DNA from: Campylobacteraceae bacterium
GTDB taxonomy: Bacteria > Campylobacterota > Campylobacteria > Campylobacterales > Sulfurovaceae
Length of the DNA: 64,000 nt
Direction: 5' to 3'
Assembly: GCA_027014605.1 (NCBI GenBank)
Contig: JALWDJ010000030.1
Coordinates: 62,001 to 126,000 of the forward strand
The notes beneath the pieces were generated by a model. That model was given only the letters and a program-made list of their open reading frames with translations. It was not told where the DNA came from and ran no database searches. Of this stretch, positions 56,801 through 64,000 are shown one piece after another (the first letter of the stretch is position 1; each line of letters opens with the position of its first letter). The position numbers were made by a program, and so were the translations under genes.

Positions 56801-57683
56801 TACAAATATAACCTACAAAGAGAATGGTAATAAAAAAAGTATTACAGGAAATATATACTCAAAAAAGATGAAGCTTTTTTATGAAGCAAAATTTTTAGAT
56901 ATAGCATATGACCCTGATGTAATAGTTGTAACTAAGAAAAGTAAAAAGATAAAAAAGAGGTTAGATGATAACTCATTTTTAAATGATACATATATTAATA
57001 TTAAACTAAAAGCACCAAAAGCAGAGTATAAGACTCCAGATATTGACCTTAATTTTGATGTTAATTTAAATATTAATAAGGCTTTTGGGGAACCTATATC
57101 CCTTCTTGGTAGGATTGAAGATATAAATGGACACTATGATCAAGTACCTAAAAGATTTAAAATTGTAAACTCTACAATCCTATTTAAAGGTGGGGAGAAG
57201 ATAAATCCTCTATTAGATATAAAAGTAGAGTATGAGTTACCACAAGTAATGATATATATAGATATAGGTGGAGATGCATCTCGTCCTAAGATAGAGTTTA
57301 GTTCAGAACCACCGATGCCTAAAAAAGATATTATGTCATATCTATTATTAGGCGTATCAACTGCAAAACTTACAAATGGAGAGGGGTCTATAGGAAGAGA
57401 GGCAGAGCTATTTATTTTAAATCAAGCAGCAAGAGATTTTGCTTATGATTTTAATTTAGATAGATTATTTATAAAAGATGATGGAACAGGGGATGGTTAT
57501 ATTATTGAGGCAGGGAAAAAGATAACTAAACATAATATGTTGATTATTGAGAGTTCAAAAGAGGGAAATAGTTATATTTTAGAACATGAGTTTGATAAAA
57601 GTGTAAAATTAAGGGTAGGACAACATCAAAAAGAACACCCTTCAGAGAGCATAGATATATTTTATCGGAAGAGATTTAAATAG
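53811..57683 (+). CDS. tamB: Translocation and assembly module protein TamB (AsmA-like, DUF490)
   Basis: 1290-aa inner-membrane-anchored periplasmic bridge working with TamA in envelope assembly or lipid transport. It has an N-terminal helix (about 12-32), a very long beta-rich repetitive body, and the C-terminal DUF490 domain: NFDVNLNINKAFGEPISLLGRIEDINGHYDQV, FKGGEKINPLLDIKVEYELP, GDASRPKIEFSSEPPMPKKDIMSYLLLGVS and a final beta tail. The start TTG overlaps the tamA stop (TTGA). Body residues about 234-547 contain three near-identical copies of a 104-105-residue unit. Composition is extremely rich in I, K, N and D. Confidence 0.88.
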   Translation: MRHIDLYIYYIIRYIILSFISIALLVGFIIEKPIYILNLASKPLSEYGIKYKSIEGSLISGFKLQEINYQDNIIANSAELKIDWDSLKDRKLLIDNLTLNRVHIKKDYLKSIIESNSRSDNSNSSLPFDRIFIKKAHIDIEDIIYDNYKINSASLDIKNFRTDIKNEYIGDIKFKLDSNITNFNIKANITKNNNFKLRGNIEPKRRFLEPFLKEKNITLKKIPKLYIDTNGDLKRLKYYISVNRLALNYLKYKVDSKKLIFNGNYNIEKRDISIDIDTILDTNLAKLKLKGSSSFNLDDINKSLRFRVKSNIKTNNLSIVKPYNINGDINLNVSGDIKKLKYSLFTNRLKIRDNKYRVESRKLIVNGSYNIVKKDVNIKNMDTILNSNLANLKLKGSSSFNLDDINKSLKFRVKSNIKAHNLSIVKLYNISGDFNLNSSGNMKKLKYNLLTRGLKIKNKKYRVDTKRLIVNGIYSILKKDVNITKMDTILNSNIARVKLKGDTHFNLKDINNTLGFHIKSNITPKKEFIDEYIKDKNITIKRVATINLNANGTLKKVDFKINLKDLRANREDIDFKLSSLFLNGYSRVLNGDTKVNIKSRFLSNVANGVIKDRLQLNFKDINGTLHSKGDIKLLFKPKFINRFIKDKNITDTTILNNPPNADINIDINRDRINGAINIISSSKNMKFSIISKFNGDYTNPKLIRSNSKIIIKKFNAFGVNLNPLIPIYLTVVNSKKGAFAKIDSKRVKLNITTRDYDNIRFNIDTRKLYLYRIVKLPDELHHKFIELHLKGDMRVSKKYFNINGDIYSNKKFKAKISAKNSFKGLKAYLNTSHIKLNSYGNIDKKDIKLNIQIDSILELQKEIGKLYPLNIAKVDGSLDIKSKLRGKKVWLNITSPKIEFDGFNIEDIDIDGDYKKDVITLNRLNLQTTGFKDKKFNKKIGLNRKGKIYLGEKRDILIDMLPNILIIAKGGKKSLRGKLFIKNLPIGHPDYGTMFLNTNITYKENGNKKSITGNIYSKKMKLFYEAKFLDIAYDPDVIVVTKKSKKIKKRLDDNSFLNDTYINIKLKAPKAEYKTPDIDLNFDVNLNINKAFGEPISLLGRIEDINGHYDQVPKRFKIVNSTILFKGGEKINPLLDIKVEYELPQVMIYIDIGGDASRPKIEFSSEPPMPKKDIMSYLLLGVSTAKLTNGEGSIGREAELFILNQAARDFAYDFNLDRLFIKDDGTGDGYIIEAGKKITKHNMLIIESSKEGNSYILEHEFDKSVKLRVGQHQKEHPSESIDIFYRKRFK
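54510..55448 (+). repeat. Three tandem ~315-bp units inside tamB
   Basis: Units begin at about 54510, 54822 and 55137 (periods 312 and 315 nt). Each encodes K-K/R-LKY...KLIVNG-Y-I...DTIL-N/D-SNLA-LKLKG...FNLDDINKSL-FRVKSNI. Units one and two are nearly identical at the nucleotide level over about 80 bases (from 54671 and 54986), showing a recent duplication; unit three is more diverged. Confidence 0.85.
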
Positions 57684-57778
57684 TAAGTATTTATTGAAAT
57701 AACAATTAAAATTTATTCTTATTTAAAAACTATTATGTTATTATTGTGTTAATATATTTAAACATAAAGGTAATTGTT

Positions 57779-58402
57779 ATGACAGATGAAAATTCAACTA
57801 AAGAACAAAAGTCTGCTATTGCTGAAAAAAATATTAATATTAAAATGATATTAGGTATAATACTTATTATTCTAATTAGTGTTGGAACTTATCTCTATCT
57901 ATCAAAATATAAATTATTTTCTATTCATTTTACATCAAATCGTAATTTTATTTTTAAAACAGCTCGAAATAGAGAGTTTCATATAGAAGCATCTAAAAAT
58001 AGAATATTAATTGAGGAATTAAAGGGTAAAATAGTTTTCTTGAAGGTTTTTAGTTGGAGTTGTCACTATTGTCAAAGAGAGATACCAGAATTGATTAAAT
58101 TAAAAAATAAATTTAATAATGCTTTTGATACTTTAGCTATTGAATCTCAACACCATTCAGATAGAGAAAATTTAGATTTTATTGAAAAATATCATGTTAA
58201 TTATAATATTATTAATGGGGATAAACAGTCTGCATTTTTAGACTATTTAAAGAAGGAGTATAAGTGGAATGGTGTTATACCATTAACAGTTGTAATTGAT
58301 GCTAAGGGTAGAGTTTTAGCATTTGAAGTTGGATATAAATCTTATAGTTTAACAACTCTTCTTAGAACAACACTAAAACAGCTTACTACCGTAGCTCAAT
58401 AA
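57779..58402 (+). CDS. Membrane-anchored thioredoxin-like protein (TlpA/ResA type)
   Basis: 207 aa. One helix (about 24-42, MILGIILIILISVGTYLYL) anchors a periplasmic thioredoxin domain with redox motif SWSCHYCQREIPELIKLK near residue 90 and a cis-Pro in GVIPLTVVIDAKG near 163. The start at 57779 has AAAGG 8 nt upstream; a longer reading from 57746 lacks a site. CHYC differs from the usual CxPC by Tyr before the second Cys, which should raise reducing power. It heads a co-directional group (LysM, rhodanese-like, PilJ), 27 nt before the next gene. Confidence 0.83.
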   Translation: MTDENSTKEQKSAIAEKNINIKMILGIILIILISVGTYLYLSKYKLFSIHFTSNRNFIFKTARNREFHIEASKNRILIEELKGKIVFLKVFSWSCHYCQREIPELIKLKNKFNNAFDTLAIESQHHSDRENLDFIEKYHVNYNIINGDKQSAFLDYLKKEYKWNGVIPLTVVIDAKGRVLAFEVGYKSYSLTTLLRTTLKQLTTVAQ

Positions 58403-58429
58403 AGTCATAAAGGAGAAAGGAGATTAAAA

Positions 58430-59308
58430 ATGAGAAAAGAGATATACTATATATCTTTAATATCTATTTCTATATTTTTTATAGGTTGTGGAGATAATGA
58501 TAAAACAGTTGCTATTAATAATATAGAAAAGAGTATTAATAAAAAATCTACAACAGTTGGTTGTGGGAAAAATGGAAATAATAGTTCAAATGGAGAGTGC
58601 AATCAAAATAGAGACTCTGCGGAGTTTATTTTAAATGTTTTAGCTAAAGATAAAGAGCTTAAAGATAATAATAGATATGTTGATGGAGGTATAGAAAGAA
58701 ACTCTTTATTGGATAATACTACAAAAGAGATACATAAAAAGAGTAAATTAAAAGAGGGTTTAATAGAATTAGTTGATAAAGTTGATAATTCAAAAGATGT
58801 GAAGAAAAAAAAATTAGAGGATTTTATTAATAGTATTGATGAGGTAGAGACAAATGATAATGTGGAGGATTTTAAAAAAATTTCTGTAATAAAAGAGGAA
58901 CTTAATAATTTAGTAGAGTTGGGTAGTAGAGATTTAAAATCAAAAGATATTAAAAAAGAGTTAGAGAGTTTAATAAAAGATGTAACAGAGTCTAAAAAGA
59001 GTTTGATTGATACACAAAAGAGTCTTATTGAATTGGTTAAAAGTGCTGAGAAGAAAAATACTATATCTGCTAAAAAATTTGCAAGTGCAATTATTAAAGA
59101 TGTAAAGAATAAAAAAATTGCTATTGTAGAAGAGAATGATAAATATTTTGTTATAAAAGTACAAAAAGGAGATAATTTATCTATTTTAGCAAAAAGATAC
59201 TATAACGATAAGAAAAAATATAGATTAATATATGAGGCAAATAGAGATAAGATAAATTCAAACTATGAGATATTTCCAAATACTAAATTAATAATACCAA
59301 AAATTTAA
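58430..59308 (+). CDS. LysM-domain lipoprotein
   Basis: 292-aa predicted lipoprotein: signal IYYISLISISIFFIGC with lipobox FIGC (Cys near residue 20). A Lys/Asp/Glu/Asn-rich helical middle (about 90-225) of coiled-coil character is followed by one C-terminal LysM domain: YFVIKVQKGDNLSILAKRYYNDKKKYRLIYEANRDKI...FPNTKLIIPKI. LysM binds peptidoglycan, so the protein likely tethers a membrane to the wall or positions partners in the periplasm. A second Cys pair (VGCGKNGNNSSNGECNQ) lies near residues 43-60. GGAG sites precede it and the next gene, 15 nt away. Confidence 0.82.
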   Translation: MRKEIYYISLISISIFFIGCGDNDKTVAINNIEKSINKKSTTVGCGKNGNNSSNGECNQNRDSAEFILNVLAKDKELKDNNRYVDGGIERNSLLDNTTKEIHKKSKLKEGLIELVDKVDNSKDVKKKKLEDFINSIDEVETNDNVEDFKKISVIKEELNNLVELGSRDLKSKDIKKELESLIKDVTESKKSLIDTQKSLIELVKSAEKKNTISAKKFASAIIKDVKNKKIAIVEENDKYFVIKVQKGDNLSILAKRYYNDKKKYRLIYEANRDKINSNYEIFPNTKLIIPKI

Positions 59309-59323
59309 ACAAGGAGAGTATAA

Positions 59324-59932
59324 ATGAAAAAAAAGATTAATTTGGGTTTACTACTATTAAGTAGTACTTTAATAGCTGGAGATGTTAATATTACAAAAAA
59401 TTTAAAATCTATAACTATTAAAGATGGTGATAAAAAGATTAAAATAGAGAGAATACAAGATACAAAACATAGATTAACTTCAAGTTTTACAAAAACAAGT
59501 AGAGAGTGTCCTCCATATTGTGTTCAACCCATGAATATAGGTAAGGTTAAAACTATTGGAGAGCTTGAGTTATTAAAATATATTAAGCAGATGCAAGATG
59601 AAGATAGTAATATGCTATTGATTGATGCGAGGACTAGAGATTGGTATGCAGGTGGAAGTATTCCTGGGTCTATTAATCTTCCTTTTACAATGTTAAAAAA
59701 GAATAGTAGATATTTGCCAAAAATTCTTAAACTATTAGGTGCTGAAAAGATTGGTACTAAATGGGATTTTAGTAGAGTTCCTGAAATGATTATATATAGT
59801 AATGGTATTTGGGATGCACAAGCAACAGAGGCTATTAAATCTCTTATTTCACTTGGTTGTCCTGAAGACAAAATTCTATACTATCGTGGAGGTATGCAGA
59901 ATTGGTATATACTTGGGTTAACAACTAAATAG
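59324..59932 (+). CDS. Exported rhodanese-like protein lacking the active-site cysteine
   Basis: 202 aa with a signal peptide (about 1-19) and a rhodanese fold: LLIDARTRDWYAGGSIPGSINLPF near residue 103, then EMIIYSNGIWDAQATEAIKSLISLG near 149 and ILYYRGGMQNWYILGL at the end. In active rhodaneses the loop after the IxxY strand starts with the catalytic Cys; here it is Ser (YSNG), so sulfur transfer by the usual route is unlikely. A separate CPPYC pair lies near residues 62-66, before the domain. Sits between the LysM lipoprotein and the PilJ protein. Confidence 0.82.
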   Translation: MKKKINLGLLLLSSTLIAGDVNITKNLKSITIKDGDKKIKIERIQDTKHRLTSSFTKTSRECPPYCVQPMNIGKVKTIGELELLKYIKQMQDEDSNMLLIDARTRDWYAGGSIPGSINLPFTMLKKNSRYLPKILKLLGAEKIGTKWDFSRVPEMIIYSNGIWDAQATEAIKSLISLGCPEDKILYYRGGMQNWYILGLTTK

Positions 59933-59950
59933 AGAGATAGGGGGTAGAAT

Positions 59951-60859
59951 ATGTTAGTAAAAAAAATATCTATTTTACTTATATTAGGAGTTAGTTTTAA
60001 TTATGCAAAAAACTCTCTAATAAGTGGATTAACTAGTATTGTAGAGGAAGTAGAGGCTAAAAAAGCAGAAACTAAAAAAGTTTTAAATTATGCTTTTAAA
60101 CAGAGAATGAGAACTCAATGGATAGCAAGAGATGCACTATTAATCTCTATTGGATTTAATAGTGATTATTATCAAAAAGAGATATTGGAAAATGCTAATA
60201 ATTTTAATGAAAATTTAAATAAATTAATGAATAGTAAAAAGGATATAGATAAAGCTATAAGAGATAATAAAGATTTTGCTCAAAAGATAAAAGATATAAA
60301 TATCACATGGATAACATTTTATGATAATGTAAAAAAACTCTCTAAAAATCCTAAAGATAGAAAATCTTTGGAGTATATTGGAAAAAATAATATTAATCTT
60401 TTAAATGAAATTGAATATATTATTACCCATTTTATGAAATCTTGTCAGAGTAGTGATAAGTTGGAAGCTTCTATGGCACATATAAAAACTATGCTATATA
60501 CACAAGTTGGAAAACCTAGAATGTATATCAATAAGATAGTAAAAGATAGACTCTTAATAAGAGAAAATATTAATAAAAAAGATGCAGAAAAAGATTTAGA
60601 TAACAGCATAAAAGCTATGGATAAGTTAATGAAAGCGCTAAAAGATGGAGATAAAGATTTAGAGCTTGATGGTACTGAAGACAGAGCTATTTTAGAGAAA
60701 CTTTCTATTAGTCAAAATATATGGGATAGAGTAAAATCTTTGGTATTAAAGAAAAAATTAACAGATAAAGAGTTAGAAAGTATGATTAAAGATAATGAGG
60801 AGTTTATTAAAGCACAAGGTGAGGTTGTAAAGCTTACAAGAACATCAAATGATAATTAG
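59951..60859 (+). CDS. Exported protein with two PilJ-type sensor units
   Basis: 302 aa with a signal peptide (about 1-19) and otherwise helical. Two PilJ/NarX-type units are visible: FKQRMRTQWIARDALLI at residues 49-65 and QVGKPRMYINKIVKDRLLI at about 185-203, the latter followed by KLMKALKDGDKDLELDG. In NarX and PilJ these helices form the ligand-binding periplasmic bundle. Here there is no transmembrane segment after it and no kinase or chemotaxis output. 18 nt after the rhodanese-like gene; an intrinsic-terminator-like hairpin follows. It may be a periplasmic ligand-binding accessory. Confidence 0.8.
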   Translation: MLVKKISILLILGVSFNYAKNSLISGLTSIVEEVEAKKAETKKVLNYAFKQRMRTQWIARDALLISIGFNSDYYQKEILENANNFNENLNKLMNSKKDIDKAIRDNKDFAQKIKDINITWITFYDNVKKLSKNPKDRKSLEYIGKNNINLLNEIEYIITHFMKSCQSSDKLEASMAHIKTMLYTQVGKPRMYINKIVKDRLLIRENINKKDAEKDLDNSIKAMDKLMKALKDGDKDLELDGTEDRAILEKLSISQNIWDRVKSLVLKKKLTDKELESMIKDNEEFIKAQGEVVKLTRTSNDN

Positions 60860-60884
60860 AAGAGAGTAAAATTTTCTCTCTTTT
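60860..60884 (+). terminator. Candidate intrinsic terminator after the PilJ gene
   Basis: AAGAGAG at 60860-60866 pairs exactly with CTCTCTT at 60876-60882 around a nine-base A/T loop, and the stem runs into TTTT. It starts directly after the stop codon, so it would end the thioredoxin-LysM-rhodanese-PilJ transcript. Confidence 0.65.
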
Positions 60885-60932
60885 ATAATTCATTTCAGGG
60901 CTTTTTTTCAGAAATTATGATATATTTTTTAA

Positions 60933-61739
60933 ATGGTATTAAAAATAAAGACTATTTTAAAAGATTATTATATTTTTATAAGGGATTTTGTTAAAGCTTT
61001 TTTTGATGATAAACTAAGCTATTACTCTGCAAGTTTAAGTTTTTATACTCTATTCTCTATAGTACCACTTTTAATAATTATATTATCTATTTTAACACAT
61101 CTGCCTATATTTGATAGTATTTATAAAAATATAGAGGCTATTATTTTTGCTAATCTTATGCCTACTAATTCAAAAGAGATACTAACCTATATAAATAGCT
61201 TTGTTAAAAACTCTGGGAAATTGGGTATTGTTGGTGTTATATATATTTTATTTACATCTATGATGTTTTTTAAAAACTATGACTATATTGTTAATGATAT
61301 ATTTGAGTCTAAACCAAGAGGTTTTTGGTCATCGTTATCTATATATTGGACGCTTATTACATTAACACCTATTATGTTAGTTTTATCTTTTTATCTATCT
61401 ATGCAGATGCAATTGCTTTTAAATAAGAATAGTTTAACATCATGGATAGAGATTATTACAATATTACCGTTTACTATTATATGGCTAATATTTTTTATTA
61501 CATATAAAATCTCTGCAAATAGAGAGGTATCCAATAGTTCAGCACTAATAAGCTCCTTTATAACATCTTTAGTTTGGTATTTAGCAAAGATTGGATTTAT
61601 CTTTTATGTTATTCATAATAAGACATACTTAAGCATATATGGAAGTCTTAGTATTTTACTCTTTTTCTTTTTATGGATATATATATCATGGGGTATTTTT
61701 CTATATGGATTAAAATTTTGTTATATATTAATTAGATAG
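60933..61739 (+). CDS. YihY/BrkB family inner-membrane protein
   Basis: 268 aa with about six membrane helices. SYYSASLSFYTLFSIVPLLIIILSI near residues 28-52 is the family signature (xAaaLaYytlLSLvPll), and the C-terminal ISIYGSLSILLFFFLWIYISWGIFLYGLKF segment also matches. Once called ribonuclease BN, this family is now viewed as membrane proteins of uncertain role, perhaps in lipid transport. The ATG has no clear ribosome site. Confidence 0.83.
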   Translation: MVLKIKTILKDYYIFIRDFVKAFFDDKLSYYSASLSFYTLFSIVPLLIIILSILTHLPIFDSIYKNIEAIIFANLMPTNSKEILTYINSFVKNSGKLGIVGVIYILFTSMMFFKNYDYIVNDIFESKPRGFWSSLSIYWTLITLTPIMLVLSFYLSMQMQLLLNKNSLTSWIEIITILPFTIIWLIFFITYKISANREVSNSSALISSFITSLVWYLAKIGFIFYVIHNKTYLSIYGSLSILLFFFLWIYISWGIFLYGLKFCYILIR

Positions 61740-61771
61740 AGATGATGAGATTAATGAGATAAAATAATATA

Positions 61772-61859
61772 TGGCAGAGAGGAAGGGATTCGAACCCTCG
61801 ATGAGTTTCCCCATACACGAGTTCCAGTCGTGCTCCTTCGACCACTCGGACACCTCTCT
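61772..61859 (-). tRNA. tRNA-Ser (anticodon GGA)
   Basis: Read on the minus strand it is 88 nt including an encoded CCA. The acceptor AGAGAGG pairs with CCTCTCT, the D arm is present, the anticodon arm is CACGA-CTGGAAC-TCGTG with anticodon GGA (reads UCC/UCU), the variable arm is long as expected for serine, and the T arm has GGTTCGAATCC. Discriminator base is G, as for serine tRNAs. Confidence 0.96.
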
Positions 61860-61872
61860 ATATTTGAGTAAA

Positions 61873-61878
61873 ATTATA
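61873..61878 (-). promoter_or_regulatory. -10 element for tRNA-Ser
   Basis: On the minus strand TATAAT lies 13 nt before the mature tRNA 5' end, predicting a short leader removed by RNase P. It is preceded by AT-rich DNA without a clear -35. Confidence 0.45.
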
Positions 61879-61920
61879 TCAAAATATAATAAATTTAATC
61901 TTTTTTAAGCTATATTAAGA

Positions 61921-61926
61921 TATTAT
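61921..61926 (+). promoter_or_regulatory. -10 element for SRP RNA
   Basis: TATTAT ends six nucleotides before the predicted 5' end of the SRP RNA at about 61933, the same spacing seen at rnpB. Confidence 0.4.
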
Positions 61927-61932
61927 TCTTTT

Positions 61933-62036
61933 GCCTCTTTTAGACCTATGCAATAGCATTGGTGGACAACGGGTCAGGATGGGGACATAGCAGCCCACCC
62001 ACCTTTGCTGTGTGCCGTAGGTATCTGGAAGAGGTT
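61933..62036 (+). ncRNA. ffs: Signal recognition particle RNA (4.5S-type)
   Basis: RNA scaffold that binds Ffh for co-translational targeting. The conserved domain IV tip is visible: GGGTCAGG, then a three-base stem ATG/CAT closing a GGGA tetraloop, then AGCAGCCC; this matches the universal GGUCAGG...AGCAGCC internal loop. The ends pair as a long rod: CCTCTTTTAGACCTA near 61934 with TAGGTATCTGGAAGAGG near 62018. Length about 100 nt fits the small bacterial type. Ends are approximate. The open frame passing through this RNA is not a real N-terminal extension of the next gene. Confidence 0.9.
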
Positions 62037-62147
62037 TTAGTTTCTCAAATTATAATTTCTCTTTTTAAGATAAAATTTACCTTTTTAAATACTATAAAAT
62101 TTACATTATTGTATAATGTAATATTCTACATTAAGGAGAAAATTAAT

Positions 62148-63820
62148 ATGAGACAATCTTTAGCACTTTTAATTACCCTATTAATATTATTTACCTCTTT
62201 ACTATTTGGATTATCAGATAGAGAGTTAGCTATATCTATTAATTTATCTGGAAAACAGAGAATGCTTACTCAAAAGATGACAAAAGAGGCACTTCTTATT
62301 CGTTCAAATATAGATAAAAAAGTTAATATAGATAGATTAAAAGAGAGTAGCAGACTGTTTAACAAGACATTAAAAGGCTTAATAGATGGTGATAAATCAC
62401 TAAAATTAGTATCTATAGAAGATAATAATATACAAAAAGAGCTTAAAAAGATTGAAAAATTATGGAAACCTTTTCATAGTGAAATAGAGAATGTAATATT
62501 TAATAGAGCAACAGATAATACTTATAAACTATTAGAAAAAAATAATATTCCTCTTTTAAATGAGATGAATATAGCTGTTAATATGTATACATTAGAGAAG
62601 AGAGGAGAAAATAAATTTAAATTGGCAAATGATATTAATCTTGCTGGAAAACAGAGAATGTTAACTCAAAAGATGGCTAAAGATTTACTTTTTATAAAAA
62701 ATGGTTTTAAAAAGGAATATTATATATCAGATTTTAAAAAATCTCAAAAACTTTTTACTAAGATACTTAATGGTCTATTTAATGGGGATAAAAAGTTAAA
62801 CTTAGAAGGTACGAAGATATTACAAATTGTAAAGCAGTTAAGAGTTGTTGATAAACTATGGATTAATCTCCAACCTATATTAAAAAAATCACTTAATGGA
62901 AAAGATATTAAAAGTGCTATAGATGGACTAGATAATATATTAATTGAGATGAATAGGGCTGTTTTATTATATACTAAAGCATTTAATCGCCAAAAGCAGA
63001 GATTAGAACTCTCATATATTATAAATAGTTTTATTAATAAAAATAATCAGTTAAAAAGACTTGTTAATCTATCTGGAAAACAGAGAATGTTAATTCAGAG
63101 AATGGCAAAATTATCTCTTCTAATTTCATCTAATATTGATAAAAAAGAGAACATTAAAAGGCTTATTAAATTTTCATCTCTATATAATCAGACTCTAAAA
63201 GCTTTTAGAGATGGAGATAGAGAGTTAAATTGTATTCCTCTTAAGAGTAAATTGATAGATGAACAAATTGCTGTTATAGAAAAAAAATGGAAACCTTTTT
63301 ATAAAAATATTAAAAATATTATTAATCAAAAAGATGGGAGAGGTAAATCACTTAGATTTATTATAGATAATAATGAAGAGCTTTTAGAAGTATCTAATGA
63401 GTTGGTAAAGAGATATGAAAAATCAAATAGGTCTCAAAATTATCTTGATAAAACAAGACTTAGAATTGTAAATGTAGCAGGTAGAGAGAGAATGTTAACT
63501 CAAAAAATGACAAAAGAGAAACTTCTTATATTAAATGGTGATAATAAATATAAATCCAAACTACAAAAGACAATAAAACTTTTTAATGACTCTTTAAATG
63601 TTTTAATTAGTGGTGATAGTAATCAAACTATAGTAAAACCTACAAATAAAAAAATTAGAGAGCAGTTAGCAAAAGTATTATCTATTTGGATGAAATTAAA
63701 ACCTCTCTATCTAAAGGATAATTTATCATCTAAAGAGATGAATATTATTATTAAAAAGAACCCAGTTTTATTATATGAGATGAATAAAATGGTTAAAATG
63801 TCAGAGGTTGAAGTTGAATA

Positions 63821-63824
<4 letters not shown>
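62148..63824 (+). CDS. Protein of four tandem PilJ-type sensor units
   Basis: 558 aa. I start at the ATG with AAGGAG nine bases upstream, giving an N-terminal membrane or signal helix (about 4-21). The rest is four repeats, each opening with a variant of NLSGKQRMLTQKMTKEALLI at about residues 32, 164, 307 and 442, and carrying a LxxLxxGD element about 35-40 residues on. These correspond to the NarX/PilJ periplasmic ligand-binding bundle. No HAMP, kinase, cyclase or chemotaxis domain follows; the chain ends after the fourth unit. It is probably exported or periplasmically anchored. A hairpin after the stop separates it from proB. Confidence 0.82.

Positions 63825-64000
<176 letters not shown>

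Noticed and set aside
57746-57778. Longer start for the thioredoxin-like protein
   Set aside because: No ribosome site there; AAAGG precedes the ATG at 57779.
61959-62147. In-frame extension of the four-unit PilJ protein by 63 residues
   Set aside because: This stretch is SRP RNA and its flank; the ATG at 62148 has a proper ribosome site and begins a membrane helix.

Overview
The window is very AT-rich and densely packed. It reads as chromosome of a Campylobacterota (epsilonproteobacterial) bacterium. The best evidence is the minus-strand order accD - (thiE-like) - rlmH - dksA - membrane protein - dus at 46.5-50.8 kb, which matches the Campylobacter gene order apart from the inserted thiE-like gene. 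The aroQ-pepP pair, histidine kinases with an AHQWRQPL H-box and a CetB/Aer-like PAS protein also fit. I saw no insertion sequence, prophage or CRISPR array. Base composition was judged by eye, not counted.

Layout. 1-3.5 kb: end of a respiratory nitrate reductase operon (narH partial, narJ, narI), then a hemerythrin and a flavin reductase. 3.5-10.2 kb: glycosyltransferase, RNase HI and riboflavin synthase on minus; then a GT39-like membrane protein, a class II aldolase and an AI-2-kinase-like FGGY kinase on plus. 10.2-10.6 kb: RNase P RNA. 10.6-18 kb (minus): a PAS protein, an Hpt protein, a NIT-domain hybrid histidine kinase, a single-domain response regulator, manC and an ABC-2 polysaccharide export permease. 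18-21.7 kb (minus): a short UvrC and a long KamA-type radical SAM protein. 21.9-34.4 kb: a twelve-gene polysaccharide operon behind a near-consensus sigma70 promoter, meeting a convergent Wzc-like chain-length protein whose kinase domain looks dead. 36.7-38.7 kb: hemerythrin, DUF2249 and a polytopic membrane protein. 38.9-45.5 kb: pepD, an Asn/Ser-rich lipoprotein, a two-component system, aroQ and pepP. 46.5-51.4 kb: the conserved housekeeping block and a Sel1 protein. 52.1-57.7 kb: tamA-tamB, with a recent tandem duplication inside tamB. 57.8-60.9 kb: thioredoxin-like protein, LysM lipoprotein, rhodanese-like protein lacking the active-site cysteine, and a two-unit PilJ protein. 60.9-64 kb: YihY protein, tRNA-Ser(GGA), SRP RNA, a protein of four tandem PilJ units, and the end of proB.

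Themes. One is nitrogen-oxide metabolism and sensing: nar genes, two hemerythrins, DUF2249, a NIT-domain kinase, and two exported proteins built only of PilJ-type sensor modules with no output domain. The other is surface polysaccharide: manC, wzm-like permease, the long operon and the Wzc-like protein. The least explained material is the PilJ-only proteins with the LysM/rhodanese neighbours, the kinase-dead Wzc, the orphan lsrK-aldolase pair, and structured RNA-like intergenic DNA near 38.8 kb.
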